NCBI RefSeq assembly: GCF_001895005.1
Contig: NZ_BCXH01000001.1
Span: forward strand, 744,001-808,000
Direction of reading: 5' to 3'
DNA length: 64,000 nt
Source of the DNA: Rhodococcus yunnanensis NBRC 103083
GTDB lineage: Bacteria > Actinomycetota > Actinomycetes > Mycobacteriales > Mycobacteriaceae
The notes beneath the pieces were generated by a model, which did not search any database, was not told the origin of the DNA, and saw only the letters and a program-made list of their open reading frames with translations. The stretch's first letter is position 1. Each line of letters starts with the position of its first letter. A program made the translations under genes and the position numbers. Below, piece by piece: positions 29,933 to 38,735 of the stretch.

Positions 29933-31816
29933 TCACCGACGCACGCCGACACTGCCCGCCAGGTAGCCGACGCGTCGTTGAACCGCGGCGATTTCCCTGA
30001 CTCCATCGCCGAGGAGACTTCGCTCCAGCGCCGACAGATCGGCCATGACGAGTACGTCACCGGGCCGCACCCCCGCGGCCACCTGCTCGATCTGATGCCC
30101 CAGCCGCAATCTCTGCAACAGGTCGAACACTTCGGTCAGCACCCCGACGTCTCGATCCGTCAGCAGCCCGTTTCCCGACGCGGCCGCGAGTCTCGCCGGG
30201 GTGGACGCGGATGCGACTCCGACCGACATGCCGCCCCAACGCGCGAGATTGACGATCGGTGTGATCGCGTGTGCCTTGAGATCGAACGTCCCACCGCGAC
30301 GGGCAAGAACGTCACGCAGTGACCTCGATCGGGCTCGGCCTGCCAGTGCATCGCGAAGTTGAAGTCGCAGTGCTTCCGGATGGTCCTCGGCGAGTGTGCG
30401 GTACACCAGCGGCACCGTGTGAAGGTCGCGGTTGCCCCACACGACCCTGCCGTCGACGAGCAGAGAGGACATGATGAGCCCGGAATCGCCCGTGGGGTTT
30501 CCACGATCTCCGAACGGATTGCTGAGCCAGTGCGCTGCAGCCGACCGCCATTGCGTCGCCGACCGGGCAAAACGTGGCGAGCTGGCCACTGCTCCGTTGG
30601 AGTCCGCGGGTAGCCCGCACTTCTCGAGGATCAGATGTACTGCGCGCGCGAGATCCATCGATGCGGTATCTCGCGTTCTGTCGCCGTCGGCCGGATCGGG
30701 CAGGCGGTCCGACCACGACAGTGCACTGTCGACATCCGACGACGGCATCGCCTCCCTGCGCGCGACGGAACCGAGTGTCAGCCAGGCGACGTCCGATCGC
30801 GGTACCTCTGGGTTCGCCGACCACGCGAGTTCGAGTGCTCGGCGGACCACACTGTCGATGACCACCGACAGAATCGCGCTGACAGCGGTGGCCTCGGTAC
30901 CGCCGCGGAAAAGGTCGACCGCGAGATCGGGAATTCGATGTGCGGCGGAAGCCAGCTCGGTCTCGGTCGAGGCGACCGCGATCGAGCGGCGCAGAACGAA
31001 GCTACGACGCGTGGAGGCAGCGTGCAGCTCGGAATCTTCGATGACACCGAGGACTTCGCCGCGAACGGACACGACCGGCATGTGCCGCAGTCCTCGCTCC
31101 AGCATGTCCACGAGTACTGTCGCCGCGAGTCGATCCGGCGTCACCGTCTCCGCGGGCGAGGTCATCACGGCACGGACGGGGGTATCGATGTCGATCCCTG
31201 CAGCGACCACTTTCTCGCGGAGATCGCGATCGGTGAAGATGCCGTATCTTCCGCCCAGAAGCGACACCAGCGCGCAGGACGACCTTCGGTCGGTCATCGT
31301 GCGCACGACATCTCGCACACCGGTGTCGGGATCGACGACGACGGCTGGACCGGAGAGCAACTCGCCGACTGTCCGTGCGGTCGACCGGTCTGCAGGTCCA
31401 CCGATCTGCGCATTGGCCGAGGAGACCGCGTCTGCCAGAAACGCCAGGCCCGCCGGCTTCGAGAACAGTGGGCGCATCAGCGCACCCGGTAGCTGCACGA
31501 CGACACTGTACTCGGTGGTGCGCGCGAGAAAACCGAATGTCGCACCCGAGAGCATTGCCGAGAAACCGAACACACCACCGACCTCGATCGCGTCGATGGG
31601 AACCGCGGTCAGCGCCCGATCATCGGGATGCAGGATCACCACTCTCCCGGATCGGACCACCCACACCGAATCGACGTCGCGCATGTCGACATCGAGAATC
31701 AGCGCACCGGTGGCATATTCGACGGTCGAGGCCGCGTGCGCGAGGTCCTCGAGCTCGCCGAGGGTCGCGGTCTGGAACGGCGGATAGCGCCGAAGGAATT
31801 CAGCTGTGTCGTCCAC
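29933..31816 (-). CDS. DUF294 nucleotidyltransferase-like protein with cNMP and CBS domains
   Basis: A 627-residue signalling protein. A cyclic-nucleotide-binding-like fold covers about residues 10-120, two CBS repeats about 150-285 (GRYGIFTDRDLREKVVAAG, LRHMPVVSVRGEVLGVIED), and the DUF294 nucleotidyltransferase domain follows, with LGSVARREAMPSSDVDSAL around residue 345, matching GSxxRxE...SDxD. A second substrate-domain region ends the protein. Such proteins occur beside acetate, choline or solute transport genes and probably sense energy or cNMP state. The GTG start lies inside the GMC oxidoreductase 3' end (17-base overlap), so it is the last gene of that operon. Confidence 0.83.
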   Translation of the reverse strand: MDDTAEFLRRYPPFQTATLGELEDLAHAASTVEYATGALILDVDMRDVDSVWVVRSGRVVILHPDDRALTAVPIDAIEVGGVFGFSAMLSGATFGFLARTTEYSVVVQLPGALMRPLFSKPAGLAFLADAVSSANAQIGGPADRSTARTVGELLSGPAVVVDPDTGVRDVVRTMTDRRSSCALVSLLGGRYGIFTDRDLREKVVAAGIDIDTPVRAVMTSPAETVTPDRLAATVLVDMLERGLRHMPVVSVRGEVLGVIEDSELHAASTRRSFVLRRSIAVASTETELASAAHRIPDLAVDLFRGGTEATAVSAILSVVIDSVVRRALELAWSANPEVPRSDVAWLTLGSVARREAMPSSDVDSALSWSDRLPDPADGDRTRDTASMDLARAVHLILEKCGLPADSNGAVASSPRFARSATQWRSAAAHWLSNPFGDRGNPTGDSGLIMSSLLVDGRVVWGNRDLHTVPLVYRTLAEDHPEALRLQLRDALAGRARSRSLRDVLARRGGTFDLKAHAITPIVNLARWGGMSVGVASASTPARLAAASGNGLLTDRDVGVLTEVFDLLQRLRLGHQIEQVAAGVRPGDVLVMADLSALERSLLGDGVREIAAVQRRVGYLAGSVGVRR

Positions 31817-33353
31817 GAACCAGATCTGCGCATTTCTCGGCCATGGTCATGACGGTGATGTTCGGGTTCACCGACGGCAGTTTCGGCATCGCCGACGCGT
31901 CGACGACTCTCAGGTTCCGTACACCCTTCACTCGTAGATCCGGATCCAGAACTGCCATCGGGTCTCCCACCGCGCCCATGCGCGCAGTGCCGGCCGGATG
32001 GTAGACGGTGTTGTGGGTCTTGTGGATGTAGTCGAGAAGCTCGTCGTCGGTCACCGCGTCCGGTCCCGGTGCGAGCTCGCGTTCGATCCACCCCGACAGC
32101 GGGGCTTCGGCGGCGATCCGCCGGGCGAGCTTCACACCGGCAAGCATGACGGAGTCGTCGTGGCCCCCGGGATCGGTGAAGTACCGCGGATCGACCTTGG
32201 CCCGATCGCGGAAGTCGCGGCTACGCAGTCGCACGGTGCCGCGCGACAAGCCTTGGGTGACGTTCGGCGTCAGACAGAATCCGTTGTCGGTGGTCGGGTA
32301 ACCCCAGCGGAGAGTGTTCATGTCGAACGGCACGCTGCCGTAGTGCATCATCACGTCCGGGTACGTCAGGTTCGGCCCGGTGGTGGCGAACAGGCCGATC
32401 TCCCACCACTGCGTCGATGTCGTCACCATCGGACGAGATGCTTCCCAGAAGACCAGACCCTCCACATGATCGTCCAGATTCTCCCCGACCCCCGGTGAGT
32501 CGACGCGAACAGCTATCCCTAGCTCGCGCAACCGATCTGCCGGTCCGATGCCGGACAGCATGAGGAGTTTCGGGGTGTCTATCGCGCCTGCCGTGACGAT
32601 GACCTCACGTCGAGCGGTCACGGTGTCGTAGCCCGTCAGATCGGGGCGCTGACAGCGAATTCCCGTGGCAACGAGCGCGTCGTCGATGAGAATTTCGCTG
32701 ATCCAACTTCCGGTTCGGACCTCGAGGTTGGGGCGGGATCCGAGAATCGGATGAAGATAGGCATGCGACGTCGACATCCGCGTGCCGTCCTCGCCGGCGT
32801 TGATCTGAAACCATCCGGCACCGTTGAGGACGGTATCGCCTCTGTTGAACTGCACTGTCGGCAGACCGATTCTTGCCGCCGACTCCAATACTGCAGCGCC
32901 GCAGGGATCCTCGGGGGGAACGTCCCTGATTCGAACCGGTCCGTCGTGCCCTCGACCGGTGTCGTTGTTCTCGACGCGGGCGACGAGCGGAAGGATGTCC
33001 TTCGAACCCCATCCCGTCGCCCCGGCAGCCTCCCAGTCGTCGAGAATCCCTGCAGGCGGGTGGAATGCGATGCAAGAGTTGTGAGAAGAGCAACCGCCCA
33101 ACACTTTTGCGCGAGCGTGACGCATGAAGCTGTTTCCGCGTTCCTGTGGCTCGACCGGGTAGTCCCAGTCGTATCCCGAGTCGAGCAGATGCATCCACTC
33201 GGACAGCACGAGAATGTTGTCGTCCCCCACGTCCGATGGCCCGGCCTCGACGAGGCAGACGGTCACGGCCGGATCCTCGCTCAGCCTTGCCGCCAGAACG
33301 CAACCGGCCGTGCCGCCTCCTGCGATCACGTAGTCGAAGGCAGCGTCGGTCAT
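31800..33353 (-). CDS. GMC-family FAD oxidoreductase, choline dehydrogenase-like
   Basis: A 517-residue GMC flavoenzyme with the N-terminal FAD motif YVIAGGGTAGCVLAARLSED, the signature GGCSSHNSCIAFHPP, and the C-terminal catalytic region NTVYHPAGTARMGAVGDP with the active-site His. BetA-type choline dehydrogenases have this layout. The neighbouring aldehyde dehydrogenase and permease suggest oxidation of choline or another amino alcohol to an aldehyde. The ATG overlaps the permease stop (ATGA). Confidence 0.8.
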   Translation of the reverse strand: MTDAAFDYVIAGGGTAGCVLAARLSEDPAVTVCLVEAGPSDVGDDNILVLSEWMHLLDSGYDWDYPVEPQERGNSFMRHARAKVLGGCSSHNSCIAFHPPAGILDDWEAAGATGWGSKDILPLVARVENNDTGRGHDGPVRIRDVPPEDPCGAAVLESAARIGLPTVQFNRGDTVLNGAGWFQINAGEDGTRMSTSHAYLHPILGSRPNLEVRTGSWISEILIDDALVATGIRCQRPDLTGYDTVTARREVIVTAGAIDTPKLLMLSGIGPADRLRELGIAVRVDSPGVGENLDDHVEGLVFWEASRPMVTTSTQWWEIGLFATTGPNLTYPDVMMHYGSVPFDMNTLRWGYPTTDNGFCLTPNVTQGLSRGTVRLRSRDFRDRAKVDPRYFTDPGGHDDSVMLAGVKLARRIAAEAPLSGWIERELAPGPDAVTDDELLDYIHKTHNTVYHPAGTARMGAVGDPMAVLDPDLRVKGVRNLRVVDASAMPKLPSVNPNITVMTMAEKCADLVRGRHS

Positions 33354-34870
33354 GCCGGACTCCTTTCGTCACCTGTCGATGCGTGCGAGGACAACGTCCC
33401 GATGTGGCGACGGCCCTTGACGGCGTACCACAGCAGACCGAGCCCGAGAATTCCTCCGATGTAGACGAATGCTCCCCACGTGTTGTACCAGGGGGTCCCG
33501 TAGATGGCCTCGCGTGGCCAGGCGAGATTGACCGCCATCCCCACACCCCACAGCACTGCGAGGATGTTGATCGGCAGACCCCACTTCCCCATGGTGAAAT
33601 AGCCGCCCGGCTTCAGATCTCTCGGTGGCCACTCGCCCCGCAGACGTTTCGCCAGCAGTGGACCCGTCACCATCAGATACGCCAGATAGATCATGATGAT
33701 CGCGATCGACGTCAGGACGGTGAAGATCTGGGGCTGTCCGATGTTGACGACAAGGATCAGGATCGCCAGGACGCCGATGGTGACTGCCGGGACCACGGGC
33801 GTCTGCGTTCTCGGATGAACCTTGGCCAGACTTTCACCGAATGGGAGTGCGTTGTCGCGTGCCATGGCGAACGTCAGTCGGATTGCTGCAGTGTGGACCG
33901 CCAGCGAACACACGATGACAGCGATGACGATGCAGATCAGGAAGATCGTGCCGAGTGGACCCCACATGACGGCCTCCACGATGGACTGCAAGCTGCCCTC
34001 CGGCGTGGCCAGCGCCGGATCCTCGAGATCGGGCGCCGCCATCACCGCGAACACGAGAATCGCGCCTCCGATCACGAAGGACGCCAGTATCGCCCGGAGA
34101 ATCGCCTTGGGTGCCGTACGGCGAGGCTCTACCGTCTCCTCGCCCAGCGAGCTCGCGGTGTCGAAGCCGTACATGACGTATCCCGACGCCAGCGATGCGA
34201 CCAGGAATGCACCGAGGTATCCGCCGCTTTCGCCTGCGCCGTATCCGTTGGTGGAGAAGAAGACCTCGGGCCCGCGCGTGATGTTCGCCGCCAGAATGAC
34301 CGCGATCAGCACTGCCGCGATCAACTCGATGAACACCCCGGAACTGTTGATCATCGCCATCAATCGCACCCCGAGGGCGTTGATCGTCGTCGTGATCGCG
34401 ATCAAGATCGCGCCGAGCAACACTGCATTGGTGGCGTAGTCGTTGGACCCGCTTCCGTCCCCGATGATCTGGAAGCCACTCCATATCCGCGGCAAGTTCA
34501 ATTGGAGGGCCAACACGACCGCGGACAGAGTCACTATCGACGCAGTCAGCATCAACCATCCAGCAGACCAACCGACGACTCTGCGGCCCAACAGTTTGGC
34601 CCAGTTGTACACCGACCCGGCGACGGGATACTTCGCCGCGAGTTCCATGAAGCACAGAGCCACGCAGAGTTGACCGACGAACACCATCGGCCACGACCAC
34701 AGATATCCAGGACCTGCATTTCCGAAACCCACATAGAACAGCTGAAAGGTTCCGGTCAGAATGGAGATGTAGCTGACGCCGGCTGCAAAACTCGCGAATT
34801 TACCGAGACTCCGATCGAGGGACTCCTTGTATCCGAAGTCGTCCATTCCACTGGCGGAATTGATTGCCAT
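33350..34870 (-). CDS. APC-family amino acid / choline-type permease
   Basis: A 506-residue permease with 12 predicted membrane helices. It has CVALCFMELAAKYPVAGSVY, the APC signature region of helix 2, and resembles GABA/choline-type permeases. The ATG at 34870 (MAINSASGMDDFGYKESL) follows AAAGG; the longer in-frame extension to 34957 is not needed. It is between the aldehyde dehydrogenase and the GMC oxidoreductase, so it probably brings in the substrate of those two enzymes. Confidence 0.83.
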   Translation of the reverse strand: MAINSASGMDDFGYKESLDRSLGKFASFAAGVSYISILTGTFQLFYVGFGNAGPGYLWSWPMVFVGQLCVALCFMELAAKYPVAGSVYNWAKLLGRRVVGWSAGWLMLTASIVTLSAVVLALQLNLPRIWSGFQIIGDGSGSNDYATNAVLLGAILIAITTTINALGVRLMAMINSSGVFIELIAAVLIAVILAANITRGPEVFFSTNGYGAGESGGYLGAFLVASLASGYVMYGFDTASSLGEETVEPRRTAPKAILRAILASFVIGGAILVFAVMAAPDLEDPALATPEGSLQSIVEAVMWGPLGTIFLICIVIAVIVCSLAVHTAAIRLTFAMARDNALPFGESLAKVHPRTQTPVVPAVTIGVLAILILVVNIGQPQIFTVLTSIAIIMIYLAYLMVTGPLLAKRLRGEWPPRDLKPGGYFTMGKWGLPINILAVLWGVGMAVNLAWPREAIYGTPWYNTWGAFVYIGGILGLGLLWYAVKGRRHIGTLSSHASTGDERSPA

Positions 34871-34908
34871 GGCTCGCGCTGCCTTTCTGTGGCAGAACCG
34901 AAACGTGC

Positions 34909-36438
34909 TTATCTGGTGACGAACCACCCGGCCGCCGTAGGCGAGGTGTTGTGCCAAATATGCTTCGCTTCTTGATATTCGGACAAACCGGACGGGCCCA
35001 GTTCCCGGCCGTTACCCGAACGCTTGAATCCACCCCACTCGGCGGCTGCTGTGTAGATGCCGAAATCGTTGAGCCACACCGTCCCGTGTCGAAGACCGCG
35101 CACCAGCCGCTCGCCTCGCGCACTGTCCGACGTTCGAACACCTGCCGCGAGACCGTAGTTCGTATCGTTGCCGAGTCGCAGAGCTTCCTCCTCGGTTGTG
35201 AATCGCTCAACAGTGAGTATGGGGCCGAACGTCTCCTCCTGCACGATTTTCATCGTGCGATCACACCTGTCGAAGATGGTGGGAAGAAAATAGCTGCCAT
35301 CGGCCAACTCCCGATCGTCCGGTCGCGACCCGCCGACGACGAGTTCTGCACCCTCCTCGACACCGAGCGCAACGTACTTCTCGATCTTGCGGCGCTGCGC
35401 TTCGGACACGAGCGGACCGGTCTCGCTCGTGGGATCGAGTCCTGACCCCATCCTGATTCCCCGAGCGCGCTCGGCGAGAGCCGCAACGAACAGGTCGGCG
35501 ACGCTGTCCTCGATGATGAGCCGGGTACCCGCCGAACACACCTGGCCCGAGTGCAGGAATACACCGGTCAGCACATGATCGACCGAGTCCGCGAACGCCG
35601 TCGGGTCGGAGACCGCGTCGGCGAACACGATGTGCGGATTCTTACCGCCCAGCTCCACCGCGACCTTGGTGACGTTCGACGCTGCCGCAGCCAGAATGGT
35701 CCGACCGGTGGCCAGACCACCGGTGAACGAGATGAAGTCGACGTCGGGGTTGGCCGTCAAAGCCTCACCCAGCACCGCGCCGCTACCCTGCACGAGGTTC
35801 ACGACACCATCTGGAACACCGGCCTCCTGCACGAGCTTGACGAACGCGATCGTACTGAGCGGAGTAACCTCACTCGGCTTGAGAACCATCGTGCACCCCG
35901 CCGCCAACGCGGGCGCGATCTTCCACGAGATCTGCAGCAGCGGATAGTTCCATGGCGCGATCATGACGCAGACCCCGATGGGCTCATGGACGACTCGCGA
36001 GATCACCTCGGGTCGACCGACATCGACGAGTCGGTCCCCGTGAACGGCGGCGAGCTCGGCGTAGTACCGAAACACCGAAGTGACGTCGTCGATGTCGATA
36101 CGACTCTCGGCCAACGTCTTTCCGGTGTCGAGCGTCTCGATGTGGGCGAGCTGTTCCTTGTCACGCTGAAGTAGATCGGCGATCTTCGTCAGAAACGCCG
36201 TCCGCTCGGCGACGGACGTTCCGGCCCAGCGTCCGTCGTCGAATACATGACGAGCGACCGATATCGCACGTCGGGCGTCATCCGGCGTCGCCTCGTCGAC
36301 GACGAGTATCGCGCTTCCGGTCGCCGGGTCGACGATCTCGCGTGTCCCGCCGTCCGAAGATCCCGACCATTCGCCGCCGATATGAAGTGAAGGCCGAAGG
36401 TTTCCTGGTTCGATTGCCACATTGCCGGATGCCGACAC
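34909..36438 (-). CDS. Aldehyde dehydrogenase, betaine-aldehyde-type
   Basis: A 509-residue NAD(P)-dependent aldehyde dehydrogenase. The catalytic Glu is in VELGGKNPHIVFADA and the catalytic Cys in LHSGQVCSAGTRLI, and MIAPWNYPLLQISWKIAPAL is the cofactor-binding stretch. These match betaine aldehyde dehydrogenases best. The GTG at 36438 follows AGAGG and is preferred to the upstream in-frame ATG at 36489. It is the first gene of the apparent choline-type operon; no BetI-type repressor is next to it. Confidence 0.82.
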   Translation of the reverse strand: MSASGNVAIEPGNLRPSLHIGGEWSGSSDGGTREIVDPATGSAILVVDEATPDDARRAISVARHVFDDGRWAGTSVAERTAFLTKIADLLQRDKEQLAHIETLDTGKTLAESRIDIDDVTSVFRYYAELAAVHGDRLVDVGRPEVISRVVHEPIGVCVMIAPWNYPLLQISWKIAPALAAGCTMVLKPSEVTPLSTIAFVKLVQEAGVPDGVVNLVQGSGAVLGEALTANPDVDFISFTGGLATGRTILAAAASNVTKVAVELGGKNPHIVFADAVSDPTAFADSVDHVLTGVFLHSGQVCSAGTRLIIEDSVADLFVAALAERARGIRMGSGLDPTSETGPLVSEAQRRKIEKYVALGVEEGAELVVGGSRPDDRELADGSYFLPTIFDRCDRTMKIVQEETFGPILTVERFTTEEEALRLGNDTNYGLAAGVRTSDSARGERLVRGLRHGTVWLNDFGIYTAAAEWGGFKRSGNGRELGPSGLSEYQEAKHIWHNTSPTAAGWFVTR

Positions 36439-36565
36439 GTCTGTACCTCTTTTCGTCGCCGCGCGATCATGGACTCGGAGTCGAGTCAACCGTAAGCCCG
36501 CGATGAAATGTACGAATCCGATAGGTCCACATCGTCACCAACGATTCACGAGGAGACCACTGACC

Positions 36566-37108
36566 ATGCGCACAGTGACAGCAGGATTGTTCCACTCGGT
36601 CGACGGCATCGTCGAGGCGCCGAACGAGTGGCAATTCGACAGTTTCGACGCCGAGATGGGCGAAGAACTGGGAGCCATGATCGGACGTGTCGACACCGTG
36701 ATCCTCGGGCGCGTCGGGTACGAGCAGTGGTCGAGCTACTGGCCGACGGCGGAGGACGACGGGTTCGCAGCCTTCATCAACCCGGTACGAAAATACGTGG
36801 CCTCGACAACGCTGACCGGCACCCTCGAGTGGGAGAACGCAACACTCGTGAACGGCGACCTGATTCGGTTCGTCGAGGAATTGAAGAGCACCGATGGTGG
36901 CGAAATTGCGGTGTGCGGCGGTATCGCCATCGTCCGGTCGCTGTTTTTCGCAGGACTCATCGATTCGTTGACTTTGATGACACACCCGGTGATCGCGGGC
37001 TCGGGACGCCGGCTGTTCGAGCCGGGTGACCCACCGACCAGGCTCGAACTACAGTCGTTCCGGACCACCAGCGCCGGCAACACCATCACGACCTACGGCG
37101 TTCGCTGA
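36566..37108 (+). CDS. RibD C-terminal-like (dihydrofolate reductase fold) protein
   Basis: A 180-residue protein with the dihydrofolate reductase fold of the YyaP/YwjB/RibD_C family. It starts MRTVTAGLFHSVDGIVEAPN, with VILGRVGYEQWSSYWP and GGEIAVCGGIAIVRSLF, and ends LTLMTHPVIAGSGRRLFEP. The ATG follows AGGAG. The family reduces unknown pterin-like or flavin-like substrates. It is divergent from the aldehyde dehydrogenase operon and stands alone. Confidence 0.87.
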   Translation: MRTVTAGLFHSVDGIVEAPNEWQFDSFDAEMGEELGAMIGRVDTVILGRVGYEQWSSYWPTAEDDGFAAFINPVRKYVASTTLTGTLEWENATLVNGDLIRFVEELKSTDGGEIAVCGGIAIVRSLFFAGLIDSLTLMTHPVIAGSGRRLFEPGDPPTRLELQSFRTTSAGNTITTYGVR

Positions 37109-37110
37109 CG

Positions 37111-37293
37111 TCAGGAACACGCTGCCAGAAGCATCGCCACGTCGGACTCGTCGAGCCCTTTCGGCGGCGGGTTCTGCAGCAGTATCTCCCGAAGCCGCTC
37201 GACGAAGCCCTGGCGGCTGACGCCGAACTCGACGAGGACGTCGTCGCGCGGTCCGCCACCGTGCGGGAAATGATCGGTTACGAATTCGAACAT
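37111..37293 (-). CDS. Small conserved-looking protein, unknown function
   Basis: A 60-residue protein starting MFEFVTDHFPHGGGPRDDVL, probably two or three helices (SRQGFVERLREILLQNPPPK). The ATG follows AAGGAAG at a good distance. Its stop lies two bases from that of the converging DHFR-fold gene. I do not recognise it. Confidence 0.6.
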   Translation of the reverse strand: MFEFVTDHFPHGGGPRDDVLVEFGVSRQGFVERLREILLQNPPPKGLDESDVAMLLAACS

Positions 37294-37324
37294 GGAACTT
37301 CCTTCGACTGGCGTCGGACAGGTG

Positions 37325-37372
37325 CTCCGGAAGCGGTACCGAGTCGGGGGTCGCGGTACCGCATTTCCGGAG
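37325..37372. promoter_or_regulatory. Large imperfect hairpin in the divergent gap 37294-37474
   Basis: Arms CTCCGGAAGCGGTACC (37325-37340) and GGTACCGC-AT-TTCCGGAG (37355-37372) pair over 16 bases with a two-base bulge around a 14-base loop. It lies about 30 bases upstream of the small gene on the minus strand and about 100 bases upstream of the gene at 37475. It could be a protein-binding palindrome or a 5' leader structure; no role is known. Confidence 0.55.
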
Positions 37373-37474
37373 TCGGTGAGTTAATCAACGTCTCCCCGAC
37401 AAACGTTACAGATACACGCGATGTGGAACTTTCGGCGATGAACTTCCGCACACCAGGCGGGTAGCGTCGCCGCC

Positions 37475-38107
37475 ATGGCCCTTCTACACCGTGCGACGCT
37501 CTCGCCCAGCAAGCTCGACATGATGCGATCGTGGTTGCCGAATCAGTCGTGGATCGAGAATCTCGACACGTCGGGTGTCGAGATTCTCGGTGCTTACCGG
37601 TTCGACGATCCAGCCGGAGCGGTCGGTATCGAGACCCATCTTCTTCTCGTCGGCACACGGGTGGTGCACGCGCCCGTGACATATCGCGACGCGCCCCTCG
37701 AGGGCGCCGAGCGCCATCTCGTCACGACGATGGAACATTCCGTCCTCGGTCGCCGCTGGGTGTACGACGCCGTCGCAGATCCCGTGTACATCGAGGCTCT
37801 GGCCCGAACGATTCTTACGGGCGGAGTCGAAGCCACACTCGAGTACGACCAACCCGTTTCGGCAGAGAAACGCAAGGTGACCACTCGCGTAACCGGCAGC
37901 GGGCATCCGGATGCACATGTTCCGACATTGGAGCCTGGCACAATCTCCGTCCTCGGAACCACGACGACCATCGAGGCCGGTTCGATGCATCTCGATGTTC
38001 TCCGCGTGATCGACCCGAATCCGACCGAGACGACGCACCCGTTCCTGTCCGGGACCTGGCCCGGCCGAATTGCACCCGCCGTGCTTGCTGTCGCTCACCT
38101 GACGTGA
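37475..38107 (+). CDS. CG0192-like protein (maltokinase N-terminal-cap-like)
   Basis: A 210-residue protein resembling the CG0192 family, related to the N-terminal cap of maltokinase. It begins MALLHRATLSPSKLDMMRSW and has TYRDAPLEGAERHLVTTMEH and GRRWVYDAVADPVYIEALA. No kinase catalytic domain follows, so it is the cap alone. It may bind sugar or nucleotide; function unknown. No neighbouring trehalose or glycogen gene is next to it, although the GH63-type enzyme lies 8 kb away. Confidence 0.68.
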   Translation: MALLHRATLSPSKLDMMRSWLPNQSWIENLDTSGVEILGAYRFDDPAGAVGIETHLLLVGTRVVHAPVTYRDAPLEGAERHLVTTMEHSVLGRRWVYDAVADPVYIEALARTILTGGVEATLEYDQPVSAEKRKVTTRVTGSGHPDAHVPTLEPGTISVLGTTTTIEAGSMHLDVLRVIDPNPTETTHPFLSGTWPGRIAPAVLAVAHLT

Positions 38108-38177
38108 CGTCGGGGACGACCCCTCTTCGGCTCGGACAACGCCTGGCCGAGACGCCTGGTGGACGCACGTAGACGCT

Positions 38178-38408
38178 CTACAGGCACAGGCTCAGACGCT
38201 GGCGCCTTCCCATCACCCGGTCGACGGCGTCCAGCTGTGTGTCGGTGGGATGGGTCAGTGTTCGAAGACGCATCGAACCGCGCTCCCGCAGCACACCCTC
38301 GATCTGCTCGACGACAAACCTAACTCTGACGTGGCGGGCAGTCGGTTCGTCAGGAAATCCGGCTCTTGTGACACGTTCGTGGATCACTGATCGCGCTTGA
38401 ACGTCCAC
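38178..38408 (-). CDS. Possible small protein, unrecognised
   Basis: A possible 76-residue protein starting at GTG (MDVQARSVIHERVTRAGF), preceded by GAGGGAAGG a few bases from the start codon. The sequence is Arg-rich (12 or more) and has no recognisable motif. It lies in the 628-base stretch 38108-38735 with the ISL3 remnant and could be a decayed gene fragment. Support is the ribosome-binding site and the uninterrupted frame only. Confidence 0.35.
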   Translation of the reverse strand: MDVQARSVIHERVTRAGFPDEPTARHVRVRFVVEQIEGVLRERGSMRLRTLTHPTDTQLDAVDRVMGRRQRLSLCL

Positions 38409-38469
38409 ACGCCTTCCCTCGTCTAGGTTTCGGCTTGTCGAAGGTCACAACTGAAAAACGGAGAACGTC

Positions 38470-38568
38470 GTGCAGAACGCTTGCTTATGGCGCGCTGTGT
38501 TGGGCGTCGAGAATACCCTCGTCGAGGACGTCGAATTCAACGACGACGCACGTTGCCGGAGCCGGTAG
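38470..38568 (+). pseudogene. ISL3-family transposase, N-terminal remnant
   Basis: A 32-codon frame starting GTG reads VQNACLWRAVLGVENTLVED and VEFNDDARCRSR before a stop. It matches the start of ISL3/IS1557-type transposases (xxNxxLWRAVLGVExTVVEDVEFD). The rest of the transposase is not found in any frame up to 38735, so this is a scar of a deleted or decayed insertion sequence. I see no terminal inverted repeats or target duplication. The surrounding 38108-38735 contains only this and a doubtful small frame. Confidence 0.7.
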
Positions 38569-38735
38569 GTTGGGACGTCACCTTTGGAAGGCGCGGAGAT
38601 GGATGCGCATATACCCGCCATTGCTTGCTCAGCGGACGCGGTAGCGTCGACCACGGCCAGAAGCACACCGACGCGGTCGAGCGAGGGCGGTGCAATCAGC
38701 ACCCGGATGAATATTGACATCGGCCATTGTGCCGT

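Noticed and set aside
33146..34975. 609-codon open frame opposite the permease gene
   Set aside because: Gln/Arg/Asp-rich antisense frame to an intact 12-helix permease; no support as a gene.
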